Assembly: GCF_001645685.2 (NCBI RefSeq)
Contig: NZ_CP017080.1
Span: 486,001 to 550,000 of the forward strand
DNA: 64,000 bases
Source: Peribacillus muralis
GTDB lineage: Bacteria; Bacillota; Bacilli; Bacillales; DSM-1321
Direction: 5' to 3'
Within the stretch, counting starts at the first letter, position 1; every line of letters begins with the position of its first letter. The position numbers were made by a program, and so were the translations under genes. Below the pieces are notes generated by a model. That model saw nothing but the letters and a program-made list of their open reading frames with translations. It searched no databases and was not told the origin of the DNA. Shown piece by piece: positions 1 through 8,286 of the stretch.

Positions 1-620
1 GCGTTTCGTCCCATATACTCACCAGGTGTTTCTGCTGCTAAGTGTAAAGTGTTCACCATGTCACTCATCGCATATTTTTGTCCGCCTAGCTGTGGAATCC
101 AGAAGCTTGAGATCGGTCCGTAAGAATAAAGCTTAAATTCGATTGGTCGGTTTGTTGGTAAGAACAAGTAGTTTACTGTTTCGATATCCTCTTCTGGATA
201 ACTGAAATGCCACTTCCAATTTGAAGATGCAGCATAAATGATTAATGGTTCTTGATCTTCATATCCTTTTGGTGTAGCCTCGACTTCATTTGTCGAGCGA
301 ACACTGACAACTGAAAGGAATATGACGATAAGGATCGGGATGATTGTCCAGATCGCTTCGAGAACGTGACTTCCTTCCACGTGAGGTGGTACATAGTCAT
401 CGCTTGACTTGGAAGCGCGGTATTTAAATAACATAATTGCATAGAGAATGACAACGACTAAGACAATAATCAACATCGTCCAAATTGAAATCATGATCAC
501 ATTAGCTTGGTTTGCTGCTACAGGACCTTTTGGATCCAACACAGCTAATGGGTTATCGCAACCAGTTAGTACAGTCGCGATGGAAAAAATTATAGTTAAT
601 AAAGCCCATTTCATTTTCAT
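1..620 (-). CDS. qoxA: Cytochrome aa3 quinol oxidase subunit II, 3' end cut by the window edge
   Basis: About 206 N-terminal residues of subunit II of the terminal aa3-type menaquinol oxidase, which couples quinol oxidation to O2 reduction at the membrane. Visible are a lipoprotein signal ending in LTGC (lipidated Cys about residue 21), two transmembrane segments (about 41-62 and 88-108), and the cupredoxin domain with WKWHFSYPE and the SYGPISSFWIPQLGG stretch. The quinol-oxidase type normally lacks the CuA ligands; the region that would show this lies outside the window. The ATG at 620 follows AAAGGGG. The rest of qoxA and presumably qoxBCD lie beyond base 1. A dyad at 742-757 sits upstream and is the likely control site. 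Family assignment is firm. Confidence 0.93.
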   Translation of the reverse strand, partial: MKMKWALLTIIFSIATVLTGCDNPLAVLDPKGPVAANQANVIMISIWTMLIIVLVVVILYAIMLFKYRASKSSDDYVPPHVEGSHVLEAIWTIIPILIVIFLSVVSVRSTNEVEATPKGYEDQEPLIIYAASSNWKWHFSYPEEDIETVNYLFLPTNRPIEFKLYSYGPISSFWIPQLGGQKYAMSDMVNTLHLAAETPGEYMGRN

Positions 621-741
621 ATAGATACCCCTTTCTTTCTTTATTGGAAATTCTAAATAACAAGTTATTCAGAGTGAGTGTTACATTGTTCACAAACTGA
701 CGTCTCTATATTAGTATCATATATGGAAAAAAACAATCAAA

Positions 742-757
742 AGTGACATATGTCACA
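742..757 (-). promoter_or_regulatory. Fnr/Rex-type operator upstream of qoxA
   Basis: On the minus strand this reads TGTGACATATGTCACT, which fits the Bacillus Fnr pattern TGTGA-N6-TCACT and nearly fits the Rex pattern TTGTGA-N6-TCACAA. A plausible -10 (GATACT, 713-718) would put the start of transcription near 706-708 and the dyad centre near -42, the class-II activator position. A weaker copy, TTGTGAACAATGTAACA, lies at 679-695. Which regulator binds cannot be told from sequence. Confidence 0.5.
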
Positions 758-1051
758 AAAAGTTCATGAAGAGATAGTGAAAGAATGGGATATGAGGTTA
801 TTAGTTGGATATATAATAAGAAAAGAAGTATAATAGCTTATTAATTTAATACATTTTAAAGGTGTTTTTAAATGAAATTTATTCTCAAAAGAACCGTTCT
901 TGAATTGGTAAAATTTCAATAAAATTACATTAGAATAATATTCCATATGAGGGAGATGAATAAGACGAGGGGGATAAGCGTTTTATTTGTTTTTTAATAT
1001 AAAAAGACAACGGATCATCAAGCGTATAAATTGAGGAATTTAGCCTAAAAA

Positions 1052-1089
1052 CATAAAAAAAGCAGGTATCTGAAAACGATGCCTGCTTC
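1052..1089 (-). terminator. Rho-independent terminator
   Basis: An 11-bp stem (AAGCAGGTATC with GATGCCTGCTT) is followed on the minus strand by a run of T. It ends the small stress gene just upstream. Confidence 0.85.
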
Positions 1090-1092
1090 TTA

Positions 1093-1227
1093 TTATTCAC
1101 TCCATTGCTTCTGGACTTGATGAAGGGCCTGCTGTAAAATCTGTTCCTGGTTTGCACTAGGATCCGTGAGGACGTTCGTTTGATAGGATTTCCCTTTATA
1201 ATCAACTTTCACTGTAACTTTTACCAT
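1093..1227 (-). CDS. BA3454-family small stress-response protein
   Basis: A 44-residue protein beginning MVKVTVKVDYKGKSYQTNV and ending in QVQKQW-SE. The VKVTVxVxYKGKxYxTNV start and the QQALHQVQKQW end match the small BA3454-family stress proteins of Bacillus as I remember them; the biochemical role is unknown. The ATG at 1227 follows an AAGAAAGGAAAG ribosome-binding stretch. A SigB-type promoter (1285-1311) lies about 60 bases upstream and a good terminator follows the stop, so it is a monocistronic stress gene. The family call rests on recall of a short consensus. Confidence 0.75.
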   Translation of the reverse strand: MVKVTVKVDYKGKSYQTNVLTDPSANQEQILQQALHQVQKQWSE

Positions 1228-1284
1228 GATTCATCTTTCCTTTCTTGAATGCTTAGTTTAATGGGATGGGTGTACGGTTCTTGT

Positions 1285-1311
1285 ATACCCGGGGGTGAGG
1301 ATTTATCAAAC
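1285..1311 (-). promoter_or_regulatory. SigB-type promoter
   Basis: The minus strand carries GTTTGA, a 15-base spacer and GGGTAT, close to the SigB consensus GTTTAA-N12-15-GGGTAT. It points at the BA3454-type stress gene, which agrees with that family's expected stress control. Confidence 0.65.
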
Positions 1312-1442
1312 ATTTCGGCGTAACGACGATGTTGCTTAATATTCATAATTATCTGATATATTGTGAAAATTGTCAATATTTTAATGATAGCATGGACATT
1401 AAAAGTGAAATTTTAGTGCAGGAAATGGAAAATCATCCTCGG

Positions 1443-1486
1443 TAAAATGAAAACGGCCTTGCTGTGTTATGGAAGCAAGGCCGTTT
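1443..1486 (-). terminator. Rho-independent terminator
   Basis: A perfect 12-bp stem, AAACGGCCTTGC with GCAAGGCCGTTT, lies just past the stop of the DMT transporter gene. On the minus strand it is followed by a short T-rich stretch. Confidence 0.8.
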
Positions 1487-1488
1487 CT

Positions 1489-2325
1489 TTATATTTTAGT
1501 TAAGATAATCCCTATCAAGGCTGCCAAAACCCCTGCAATTTGATAGGACTTTAGTTTTTCCTTGAATAAGTAACAACCGGCAAAAACTACGATTAAACAG
1601 TTCAAGCTCACCACTGGAAAAATGATGCTGGCAATTCCGGTATTTAAAGCGAAGAAATAACATACATAAGCAATGATGCTCAACAAGCCTACTAGAGAGC
1701 CGATTTTCACTTCGTTTAACTTGAGTTTTTCATTCTTCATGCCCGATGCGGCCATCAAATAAAGTGTTCCGCCGCCATACATCGATACCAGGATATCAAG
1801 TGAGTTCAAATGAAGGCGCGTGGTCGTTGTCATTAAGATCCCAAGTACACCGAATGAGAATATTGCAAATGATGTATGCATCATCCAGGGGAAATATTGA
1901 TGATTGCCCTTCGCGTTAGGGGTATACTGAATGACAAGGGTAGCAAGGAGCATACAGGCGATCCCGGTCCACTGCAACGAAGAAATATGCTCATGAAAAA
2001 TGATCGCAGCACAAAGGATGGGGAAGATGGCATTGGCCGCAATCAACGGTGATGTCAAGCTTGCCGGTCCCTTTTCAAACGCACTGCCCATCTGGATATT
2101 CCCGTTAGCATTAAGGATCCCGATAGCAGCTCCAAGCAAGATGGATAGCCAATTTGTGGTCAAACCATCTACGATCCCGCCATACAATAGTGCCATGATG
2201 AAGGCCGTAAAGTAAAAGAAAAATTGGATATGTATCTTGGAGTAACCTTTTCCGCTGCTCCACTTGAAAATGCTGTTATTGATACCGAAACATATACTGG
2301 TGATGAGTGCAGCAAAAATCCACAT
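1489..2325 (-). CDS. EamA/DMT-family transporter
   Basis: A 278-residue integral membrane protein with about ten hydrophobic segments in two halves, the usual size and layout of drug/metabolite exporters of the EamA family. It opens MWIFAALITSICFGINNSIFKW and ends in a hydrophobic helix followed by LTKI. The substrate cannot be read from sequence. A TTG at 2346 would extend the frame, but AAGGAAGAG lies nine bases before the ATG at 2325, which I chose. The gene stands alone with its own terminator. Family confident, function general. Confidence 0.82.
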   Translation of the reverse strand: MWIFAALITSICFGINNSIFKWSSGKGYSKIHIQFFFYFTAFIMALLYGGIVDGLTTNWLSILLGAAIGILNANGNIQMGSAFEKGPASLTSPLIAANAIFPILCAAIIFHEHISSLQWTGIACMLLATLVIQYTPNAKGNHQYFPWMMHTSFAIFSFGVLGILMTTTTRLHLNSLDILVSMYGGGTLYLMAASGMKNEKLKLNEVKIGSLVGLLSIIAYVCYFFALNTGIASIIFPVVSLNCLIVVFAGCYLFKEKLKSYQIAGVLAALIGIILTKI

Positions 2326-2480
2326 TTGTATACTCTCTTCCTTCAATTAGGATATCTTCCTCTCCATTCTAAGCGGAATATGGATAGGAATCAAACTCAT
2401 TTTACGAGAGCTGGATTGACAGATTGATTTTTTTTTTCTATATTTACTATGGCTATTTCAATATATTTCCCGATAATGGG

Positions 2481-2517
2481 AGAGGTTCATAGCATCACCC
2501 TCTTAAAAAAACTATGG
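2481..2517 (+). ncRNA. preQ1-I riboswitch aptamer
   Basis: AGAGG at 2481 pairs with CCTCT at 2499-2503, followed by an A-rich tail, the small H-type pseudoknot layout of the preQ1 class I aptamer. Loop bases CATAG (2488-2492) can pair with CTATG (2512-2516) to form the pseudoknot. It sits about 110 bases before queF, a preQ1 pathway gene, so sequence and context agree. Confidence 0.9.
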
Positions 2518-2540
2518 CTTTGATATTTTTCGCGAATCAA

Positions 2541-2572
2541 CCATATCTTTTTAGAGATATGGTTTTTTGTTA
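2541..2572 (+). terminator. Riboswitch expression-platform terminator
   Basis: CCATATCT (2541-2548) pairs with AGATATGG (2555-2562), followed by TTTTTT. TATGG of the aptamer tail (2513-2517) can instead pair with CCATA (2541-2545), so pseudoknot and terminator exclude an antiterminator. The predicted logic is that preQ1 binding turns queF off. Confidence 0.8.
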
Positions 2573-2628
2573 TATAGAGGCCCATTTTATGAATCTCCCC
2601 CGACAAGCGTGGAAGAGGAGGACTTTTT

Positions 2629-3126
2629 ATGTCTGGAAGAAAAGAAGAAGAATTAAAGGAAATAACATTGCTTGGGAATCAAGGAACAAAATATCCATTC
2701 GACTACGCTCCAGAAATTCTCGAGTCGTTCGATAACAAACACCCTAACCGGGATTATTTTGTCAAATTCAATTGCCCGGAGTTCACTAGCTTATGCCCGA
2801 TAACCGGACAGCCGGACTTTGCAACCATATACATCAGCTATATTCCAAGTGTGAAAATGGTCGAGAGCAAGTCCTTGAAGCTGTATTTATTCTCATTCCG
2901 TAACCACGGTGATTTCCATGAGGATTGCATGAACATCATCATGAATGACCTAATTGAATTGATGGACCCAAAATATATTGAAGTATGGGGCAAGTTCACA
3001 CCCCGGGGCGGCATTTCCATCGATCCATACACAAACTACGGAAGGCCAGGGACGAAGTATGAAGAAATGGCGGATTACCGCTTGATGAATCATGACTTAT
3101 ACCCTGAAACCGTGGATAATCGTTAA
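2629..3126 (+). CDS. queF: NADPH-dependent 7-cyano-7-deazaguanine reductase QueF
   Basis: A 165-residue cytosolic enzyme that reduces preQ0 to preQ1 in queuosine synthesis, using two NADPH. The short YkvM-type form typical of Bacillus is seen whole. The catalytic Cys is in [14 protein letters not shown] (about residue 56) with the Asp a few residues later; the QueF signature [20 protein letters not shown] follows. The ATG at 2629 is preceded by GGAAGAGGAGG. Only queF follows the preQ1-I riboswitch; the other preQ1 genes (queCDE) are not in the window. Identification is firm. Confidence 0.97.
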   Translation: MSGRKEEELKEITLLGNQGTKYPFDYAPEILESFDNKHPNRDYFVKFNCPEFTSLCPITGQPDFATIYISYIPSVKMVESKSLKLYLFSFRNHGDFHEDCMNIIMNDLIELMDPKYIEVWGKFTPRGGISIDPYTNYGRPGTKYEEMADYRLMNHDLYPETVDNR

Positions 3127-3140
3127 AAAGGAAGAAATAT

Positions 3141-3180
3141 CAAAAGGGTTTCGAAGGATTTTACTTTCGAAATCCTTTTG
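3141..3180 (+). terminator. Stem-loop after queF
   Basis: CAAAAGGGTTTCGAAGG pairs with CTTTCGAAATCCTTTTG over 17 bp with G-U pairs. No T run follows the stem, so it may be a weak terminator or an RNA-stabilising hairpin. Confidence 0.55.
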
Positions 3181-3685
3181 AATAGTATTGATTCCCCTTT
3201 AAGCAGCCTGCGCATTCATGCTTTTCATCCATATCGAATAACCGCCAATCCTTCTTTTCACTCCGCATTTTATCTGCTTTTCCCTAAATTGCTACCAACT
3301 GTGGCGTGTCATCCTTCACTAAGAATCCTTGCTCATTCACACGAACATGAAAATGAATAAGCGGTGCCGGTACCCCTCTGGATAAGTGAGTGCCTGCAGT
3401 GGAAGCAACCGTCTAATCACCGCAACACAGACCTATAGGTAAATGGTATTCTATCTTTTTTCAAGCAAAGCTGAATGAAATCCAAGCTCCGGAAATTTAA
3501 AAATTGAGAGCGATGGAACGTTTTTTCCTTTCCCTGTCATCATACAGTTTTATGGTCGTATTGTCCTTTTTGAAAATACATTTGTCCTCCTCTAAAGGAA
3601 TTTGTTCTTGATTGTTTCGTTGAAAAACGTAATAATAGGGAGAGTTAATGTTGACAGAATTTTTATAATAATAGGGGATGTCGAG
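3181..3685 (+). other. Non-coding gap between queF and the aspartokinase gene
   Basis: About 500 bases with no convincing gene. A 60-codon frame here lacks a ribosome-binding site and resembles no protein I know. Near its end TTGATT (3608) and TAATAA (3630) may form the aspartokinase promoter; a TTGACA at 3651 is too close to the next TATAAT to pair with it. No lysine riboswitch or T-box is evident. Confidence 0.4.
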
Positions 3686-5032
3686 ATGAAGGTTGCGAAG
3701 TTTGGCGGAAGTTCACTGGCGTCAGGTGAACAAATCAAGAAGGTATTCGAAATTGTGACAGCTGATCCGGAGCGGAAGTTTGTCGTCGTTTCGGCTCCCG
3801 GAAAACGCAATTCCGATGATATAAAGGTGACGGATTTATTGATTGAAGCTGCAAAACAGCAGCTGCGCGGGGATAACGGCGAACCTTTAATCGAAGATGT
3901 GGTCGCCCGCTATGGAAACATTGCTAAGGAACTGGATATATCCGAGGAGGTCATCACTGCGATCCGCGAAAATTTACAGGCATTGCTGCATGCAGATCAA
4001 TCCGAGCCAAAGCGTTACTTGGATGCTTTAAAGGCCAGTGGCGAGGATAATAATGCGAAGCTGATTGCCGCTTATTTTCAAAGGTGCGGTGTCGAGGCGC
4101 AATATATCAATCCGAACAAGGCTGGCTTGATCGTATCGGATGAAGATGGGTTTACCCAGGTGCTACCAGAATCGTATGATCGGCTATATAATCTGCATGA
4201 TGTGCCTGGAATCGTCGTATTTCCAGGGTTTTTCGGATATACGTTAGATGGCGATGTTTTAACGTTTTCAAGAAGCGGCTCGGACATAACGGGCTCGATT
4301 CTTGCAAATGGCGTCAAAGCCGACTTGTATGAAAATTTTACCGATGTGGATGCCGTTTATGCGGTTAATCCAAATGTGGTTCCCAATCCGAAGGGGATCA
4401 GGGAATTAACCTATCGCGAAATGCGTGAGCTTTCTTATGCCGGTTTCTCGGTATTCCATGATGAAGCGCTCATTCCAGCCTTCCGGGCAGGAATACCCGT
4501 TCATATTCAAAATACGAACAACCCAGCGGCACAAGGGACTCGCATTGTGAGTACCCGCGATAATACGAATGGACCGGTCATTGGAATTGCGAGTGACAAG
4601 GGATTTTGCAGTATTTATGTCAGTAAATATTTAATGAACCGAGAAGTCGGCTTTGGCCGAAAGCTGCTGCATATCCTTGAAGATTATGGAGTTGCTTATG
4701 AGCATATTCCATCGGGAATTGACGATGTGACACTGATTCTGAGACAGGACCAGATGAAGGGCGATTCCGAGAAAAAAATCATTACGCGAATCATGCAAGA
4801 GCTGCATGCCGACGAAGTGATTGTGGAGCATAACTTGGCGTTGATCATGGTGGTGGGCGAAGGTATGCGGCATAATGTCGGAACGACGGCAAGAGCCTCG
4901 AAAGCGTTGGCGGATGCCAAGGTCAATATCGAAATGATCAACCAAGGTTCTTCGGAGGTAAGCATGATGTTCGGCGTCAAGGAACACAGTGAAGAGATGG
5001 CCATCCAGGCATTGTATCACGAGTTTTTTTGA
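3686..5032 (+). CDS. yclM: Aspartate kinase (YclM/aspartokinase III type)
   Basis: A 448-residue cytosolic enzyme that phosphorylates aspartate, the first step towards lysine, threonine, methionine and diaminopimelate. The N-terminal kinase domain opens VAKFGGSSLASGEQ and carries TFSRSGSDITGSILA (about residue 195) and the ENFTDVDAVYAVNP substrate region. The C-terminal third has two ACT domains (from about residue 300 on), the allosteric part. Length fits the monofunctional B. subtilis YclM class rather than the fused or two-start types. The ATG at 3686 follows AGGGG with eight bases of spacing; the frame is open 84 bases further upstream but without a better site. A terminator follows; the gene is monocistronic. 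Confidence 0.92.
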   Translation: MKVAKFGGSSLASGEQIKKVFEIVTADPERKFVVVSAPGKRNSDDIKVTDLLIEAAKQQLRGDNGEPLIEDVVARYGNIAKELDISEEVITAIRENLQALLHADQSEPKRYLDALKASGEDNNAKLIAAYFQRCGVEAQYINPNKAGLIVSDEDGFTQVLPESYDRLYNLHDVPGIVVFPGFFGYTLDGDVLTFSRSGSDITGSILANGVKADLYENFTDVDAVYAVNPNVVPNPKGIRELTYREMRELSYAGFSVFHDEALIPAFRAGIPVHIQNTNNPAAQGTRIVSTRDNTNGPVIGIASDKGFCSIYVSKYLMNREVGFGRKLLHILEDYGVAYEHIPSGIDDVTLILRQDQMKGDSEKKIITRIMQELHADEVIVEHNLALIMVVGEGMRHNVGTTARASKALADAKVNIEMINQGSSEVSMMFGVKEHSEEMAIQALYHEFF

Positions 5033-5045
5033 TGATTCATATTTA

Positions 5046-5076
5046 GGGCCCTCTTTAACAAGAGAGGCCTTTTTAC
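5046..5076 (+). terminator. Rho-independent terminator
   Basis: An imperfect GGCC-CTCT / AGAGAGGCC stem is followed by TTTTT, just after the aspartokinase stop. Confidence 0.75.
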
Positions 5077-5347
5077 TGCTGCCAAACTTTCTTACCGTAA
5101 ATGAAATGGCGAAGTCTGGAAGATGAAAATTTAGGTCATTGGCTGCGGGATTTTGGATGTCTTGAAGGAGACTTATAGGTTGACTACCCAGGACTATGGC
5201 GGTTAGTAAAAGGGAGCATGTAGAAGAGGGATGTGATTTATAAATCGCGAATAATCATAGCGAGTGGGGATATTTCATTTATGTCCTTTATTTTCAGCTA
5301 TAATTTAGGCATGATTAAGCGAGAGAAAATGAAAGAGGGCGGACGAT

Positions 5348-6541
5348 ATGAGTATGTGGTTAATAAATCTTCGGATAGTCATGTTCTTGATGATTAGCTT
5401 TTTCTATTACTGGAGGTTGCCTGAATCCGATGCTTCTAGATGGTTTGTCGTAGTGGCGGCTGTAGGTTTTATCCTTAATCATTTTTTGATATTTCATAAG
5501 GAATCATTTACTTATAAACTGCGGATCATCTATCTGGATGGAATACTTAGTTTTGGATTCGGTTTTTTGTTTCAGAAGTCCACTCTCTATTTGATCATGG
5601 TTGGCGTGGTAACCATTACCTTGTTCATTATTGTCTCAGATTTCAAGAAACTTAAGTTATACTCTCTGATTATAGTCTTACTGTGGCTAATGGTTATGGG
5701 CACAACCTATTTTCAATCAGGGAAACTGGACATCATTGATAACTTGTCGAGCATCTCGTTTGTAGCGTTTTCAGCTATCGTTGGTGATTTGATCAGGAAA
5801 CTTATTGAAGCTAGAGACGTGATGAGTGAACAATTCCTGCAATTGAATGTAGCGCATGAGGAGCTATCAGCGGCCCATCAACAACTGCAATCATACTCGC
5901 AAGAAGTTGAGGAAGCGGCTAGAATCAGAGAACGAAATCGAATTGCTCGGGAGATTCATGATACCGTCGGACATAAGATGACGGCTTTATTTGTCCAAAT
6001 GGAACTTGCGGATGAACTAATCAAATATGACTTGGTTAAAACGAAGGATACGCTGAAAGTTTGCAGGGATTTGGCTCAGGGGGCGTTGGAAGAGGTCCGT
6101 TTTTCCGTCCGGGCATTGAAGGTGGAAGAGGAAGCAGCCTTTTTACCAAGTGTACGCAGATTACTTGATGATTTTTACCAATCAACAAGCTTGAGGTCGA
6201 CTCTTGATTTAAGAGGTGATCCAAGCAACATACCAAGCGCACTTCAGCTAACGATCATTCGGCTGATACAAGAGAGTTTAACGAATGCAAAGCGCCATGG
6301 TGATGCATCGATGAGTGCAATCAAGCTTGATTGTTTGCCAGAAAAGGTTTTGATTAATATTGAAGACAACGGTAAAGGTACAAGCGTGATCATTCCTGGG
6401 TTTGGATTAAAAAACATGAAAGACCGAATCTTTGAAATGGGTGGCGAGTTATTATACGAAAGTGCAGTGAACCAGGGATTTCGCATATTTGTTGAGTTTC
6501 CGCTGATCGAAAAAAAATGGGTTGTAGGAGGGACGTCATGA
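5348..6541 (+). CDS. lnrJ: Sensor histidine kinase LnrJ (YfiJ-like)
   Basis: A 397-residue membrane sensor kinase of the NarL/DesK class. Residues about 1-145 form five or six membrane helices with almost no extracellular domain, as expected of a kinase sensing membrane disturbance. A short coiled coil precedes the HisKA_3 box RIAREIHDTVGHKMTAL with phospho-acceptor His204. The HATPase domain shows NAKRHG, DNGKGT and GFGLKNMKDR. In B. subtilis LnrJ senses linearmycin-type polyenes and amphotericin; here gene order and all five protein lengths match lnrJKLMN, so the role is inferred by synteny. The stop overlaps the next start as ATGA, indicating translational coupling with the regulator. A TATAAT lies at 5299-5304. 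Confidence 0.87.
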   Translation: MSMWLINLRIVMFLMISFFYYWRLPESDASRWFVVVAAVGFILNHFLIFHKESFTYKLRIIYLDGILSFGFGFLFQKSTLYLIMVGVVTITLFIIVSDFKKLKLYSLIIVLLWLMVMGTTYFQSGKLDIIDNLSSISFVAFSAIVGDLIRKLIEARDVMSEQFLQLNVAHEELSAAHQQLQSYSQEVEEAARIRERNRIAREIHDTVGHKMTALFVQMELADELIKYDLVKTKDTLKVCRDLAQGALEEVRFSVRALKVEEEAAFLPSVRRLLDDFYQSTSLRSTLDLRGDPSNIPSALQLTIIRLIQESLTNAKRHGDASMSAIKLDCLPEKVLINIEDNGKGTSVIIPGFGLKNMKDRIFEMGGELLYESAVNQGFRIFVEFPLIEKKWVVGGTS

Positions 6542-7197
6542 TAACGGTATTGATTGCTGATGATCAATCACTTATACGGGAGGGGTTAGCCGCGCTTTTG
6601 AATTTACGTCCTGAACTTGACGTGATTGGGCTTGCGAGCAATGGAATGGAAGCCTATGAAATTTCCTTGGAAAGGGAGCCTGACATTGTTCTCATGGACA
6701 TCAGGATGCCTGGGATAAATGGTGTCGAAGGTACTAGGTTAATCACATCTCAGCTTCCAAATACGAAAGTGCTGGTGCTGACGACTTTCCAGGATAGCGA
6801 GCTCATTTTCTCTGCGCTTGAAGAAGGAGCAAGTGGGTATTTGCTGAAAGATATGTCAGCAGACATGATTTCAAATGCAATCAAGACCGTTCAATCAGGA
6901 GGAATGGTACTTCCGCCGGAGGTCACCATTCACATGCTGCAAGAGTTAAAGAGAAATAATGAAACGAAGGTGAACATTCAGCCTGCTGTTCTTCGTGAAC
7001 TAACAAAGCGGGAGCATGATGTCCTGAGGAATCTTGGCTATGGTAAAAGTAATAAGGAAATTGCAGCTGCCTTGTCAATTACCGAAGGAACCGTGAAAAA
7101 CCATGTTTCGAATATAATCAGTAAACTGGAATTGCGTGATCGAACTCAGGCAGCCGTCTTTGCCGTTCGGTATCGGATTACCACGTTTTCAGAGTGA
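6538..7197 (+). CDS. lnrK: Response regulator LnrK (NarL family)
   Basis: A 219-residue response regulator. The receiver domain shows the acidic pair in IADDQ, the phospho-acceptor Asp54 in DIVLMDIRMPG, Thr in VLTTF and Lys in YLLKD. The C-terminal LuxR-type helix-turn-helix contains LTKREHDVLRNLGYGKSNKE and EGTVKNHVSNIISKLELRDR. It is predicted to be phosphorylated by the adjacent kinase and to switch on the ABC exporter genes that follow. The ATG at 6538 follows GGAGGG and overlaps the kinase stop by four bases; an upstream in-frame ATG at 6517 has no site. A terminator separates it from the exporter genes, so these probably have their own LnrK-controlled promoter in 7257-7338. Confidence 0.9.
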   Translation: MITVLIADDQSLIREGLAALLNLRPELDVIGLASNGMEAYEISLEREPDIVLMDIRMPGINGVEGTRLITSQLPNTKVLVLTTFQDSELIFSALEEGASGYLLKDMSADMISNAIKTVQSGGMVLPPEVTIHMLQELKRNNETKVNIQPAVLRELTKREHDVLRNLGYGKSNKEIAAALSITEGTVKNHVSNIISKLELRDRTQAAVFAVRYRITTFSE

Positions 7198-7220
7198 AGG
7201 AACAATCGCTCAATTTATAG

Positions 7221-7256
7221 ATGACTTTCAGCATAGCTGAAGGTCATTTTTTTTTG
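7221..7256 (+). terminator. Rho-independent terminator between lnrK and lnrL
   Basis: A 12-bp stem (ATGACTTTCAGC / GCTGAAGGTCAT), a three-base loop and a T9 run. It splits the regulator pair from the exporter operon. Confidence 0.9.
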
Positions 7257-7338
7257 AACTTCTACCCTGAGGCAGATGGATTATTTTTAACTTAAACATA
7301 TGATTAAGAGAAATTGGATAATTAGGAGGAATGAATAG

Positions 7339-8274
7339 ATGCTCGAGGTAAGGGGAATTAAAAAATCATTTGGAAAGAAAGTCGTTGTTGGAGGCGTTTC
7401 TTTTTCAGTGGAAAAAGGGGAGTCATTCGGTTTGTTAGGTCCAAACGGAGCTGGAAAGTCTACAACGATTGCAATGTTGTGCGGTTTGTTACCTTATGAG
7501 GAGGGCGAAATCCTTATTGATGGGCTTTCTGTGAAAAAGTCACCACGTCATGTAAAAAAGAAAATAGGGATTGTTCCGCAAGAAATTGCTTTGTATCATT
7601 CGATGTCAGCGATAGATAATCTTCTTTTCTGGGGAAGGATGTATGGGCTAACCAGGGCAAAGGCCAAGAAAATGGCTGAAGTGGTACTGGAAATCGTCGG
7701 ACTGAAGGATAGGGCCAAACATAAAATCGAGACGTTTTCCGGTGGAATGAAAAGAAGGATCAATATCGGTGCTGCCTTGATGCATGAGCCGGAACTATTG
7801 ATCATGGATGAACCGACGGTGGGCATTGATCCCCAATCACGCAATCATATTCTAGAAACGGTAAAAAAGCTGAATGCGGACGGGATGACGGTGATCTACA
7901 CAAGCCACTATATGGAGGAAGTGGAGTATATATGCGACCGGATATGCATAGTTGATGAAGGGAAAATCATCGCGCTTGGAAGGAAAGAAGAGTTATTTGG
8001 TTCGTTAAAGGATGGAGTGGTGATTACTTTGCACGTTAATTCCCTGGAAGGTAATTGGGTCAAGGACCTTGAACAAATAGCGAGTGTAGAAAAGGTTATC
8101 GCTAATGCAGAAAAAAATTCATTAGAAATCGTCGGCAATAATCATGCAAATATCGTCTCCGATATTATTTCGTGTGCTGTAAAAGCAAATGTAAAGGTGT
8201 CGTCCTTTGAAAGGAAGGAGCCCAACTTAGAGAGTCTTTTTTTACAGTTAACAGGGCGCTCACTGCGTGATTAG
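7339..8274 (+). CDS. lnrL: ABC exporter ATP-binding protein LnrL
   Basis: A 311-residue ATPase of the DrrA type. Walker A is GPNGAGKST (about residue 35), the Q-loop is VPQE, the signature is FSGGMKRR, Walker B is LLIMDEPTVGID, and the switch His is in TSHYMEE. A C-terminal extension of about 90 residues, common in this class, follows. It would power the two ABC-2 permeases directly downstream (gaps of 12 and -4 bases). In B. subtilis LnrLMN removes linearmycins from the membrane; that substrate is inferred here from synteny and length (B. subtilis LnrL is the same size as I recall). The ATG follows a strong AGGAGG. Confidence 0.9.
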   Translation: MLEVRGIKKSFGKKVVVGGVSFSVEKGESFGLLGPNGAGKSTTIAMLCGLLPYEEGEILIDGLSVKKSPRHVKKKIGIVPQEIALYHSMSAIDNLLFWGRMYGLTRAKAKKMAEVVLEIVGLKDRAKHKIETFSGGMKRRINIGAALMHEPELLIMDEPTVGIDPQSRNHILETVKKLNADGMTVIYTSHYMEEVEYICDRICIVDEGKIIALGRKEELFGSLKDGVVITLHVNSLEGNWVKDLEQIASVEKVIANAEKNSLEIVGNNHANIVSDIISCAVKANVKVSSFERKEPNLESLFLQLTGRSLRD

Positions 8275-8286
8275 GAGGGGAAGAAA

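Noticed and set aside
3178..3360. 60-codon plus-strand frame after queF
   Set aside because: Starts inside a stem-loop, lacks a ribosome-binding site and has no recognisable product.
3651..3669. TTGACA/TATAAT promoter before the aspartokinase gene
   Set aside because: The boxes are only seven bases apart, too close for a sigma-A promoter.
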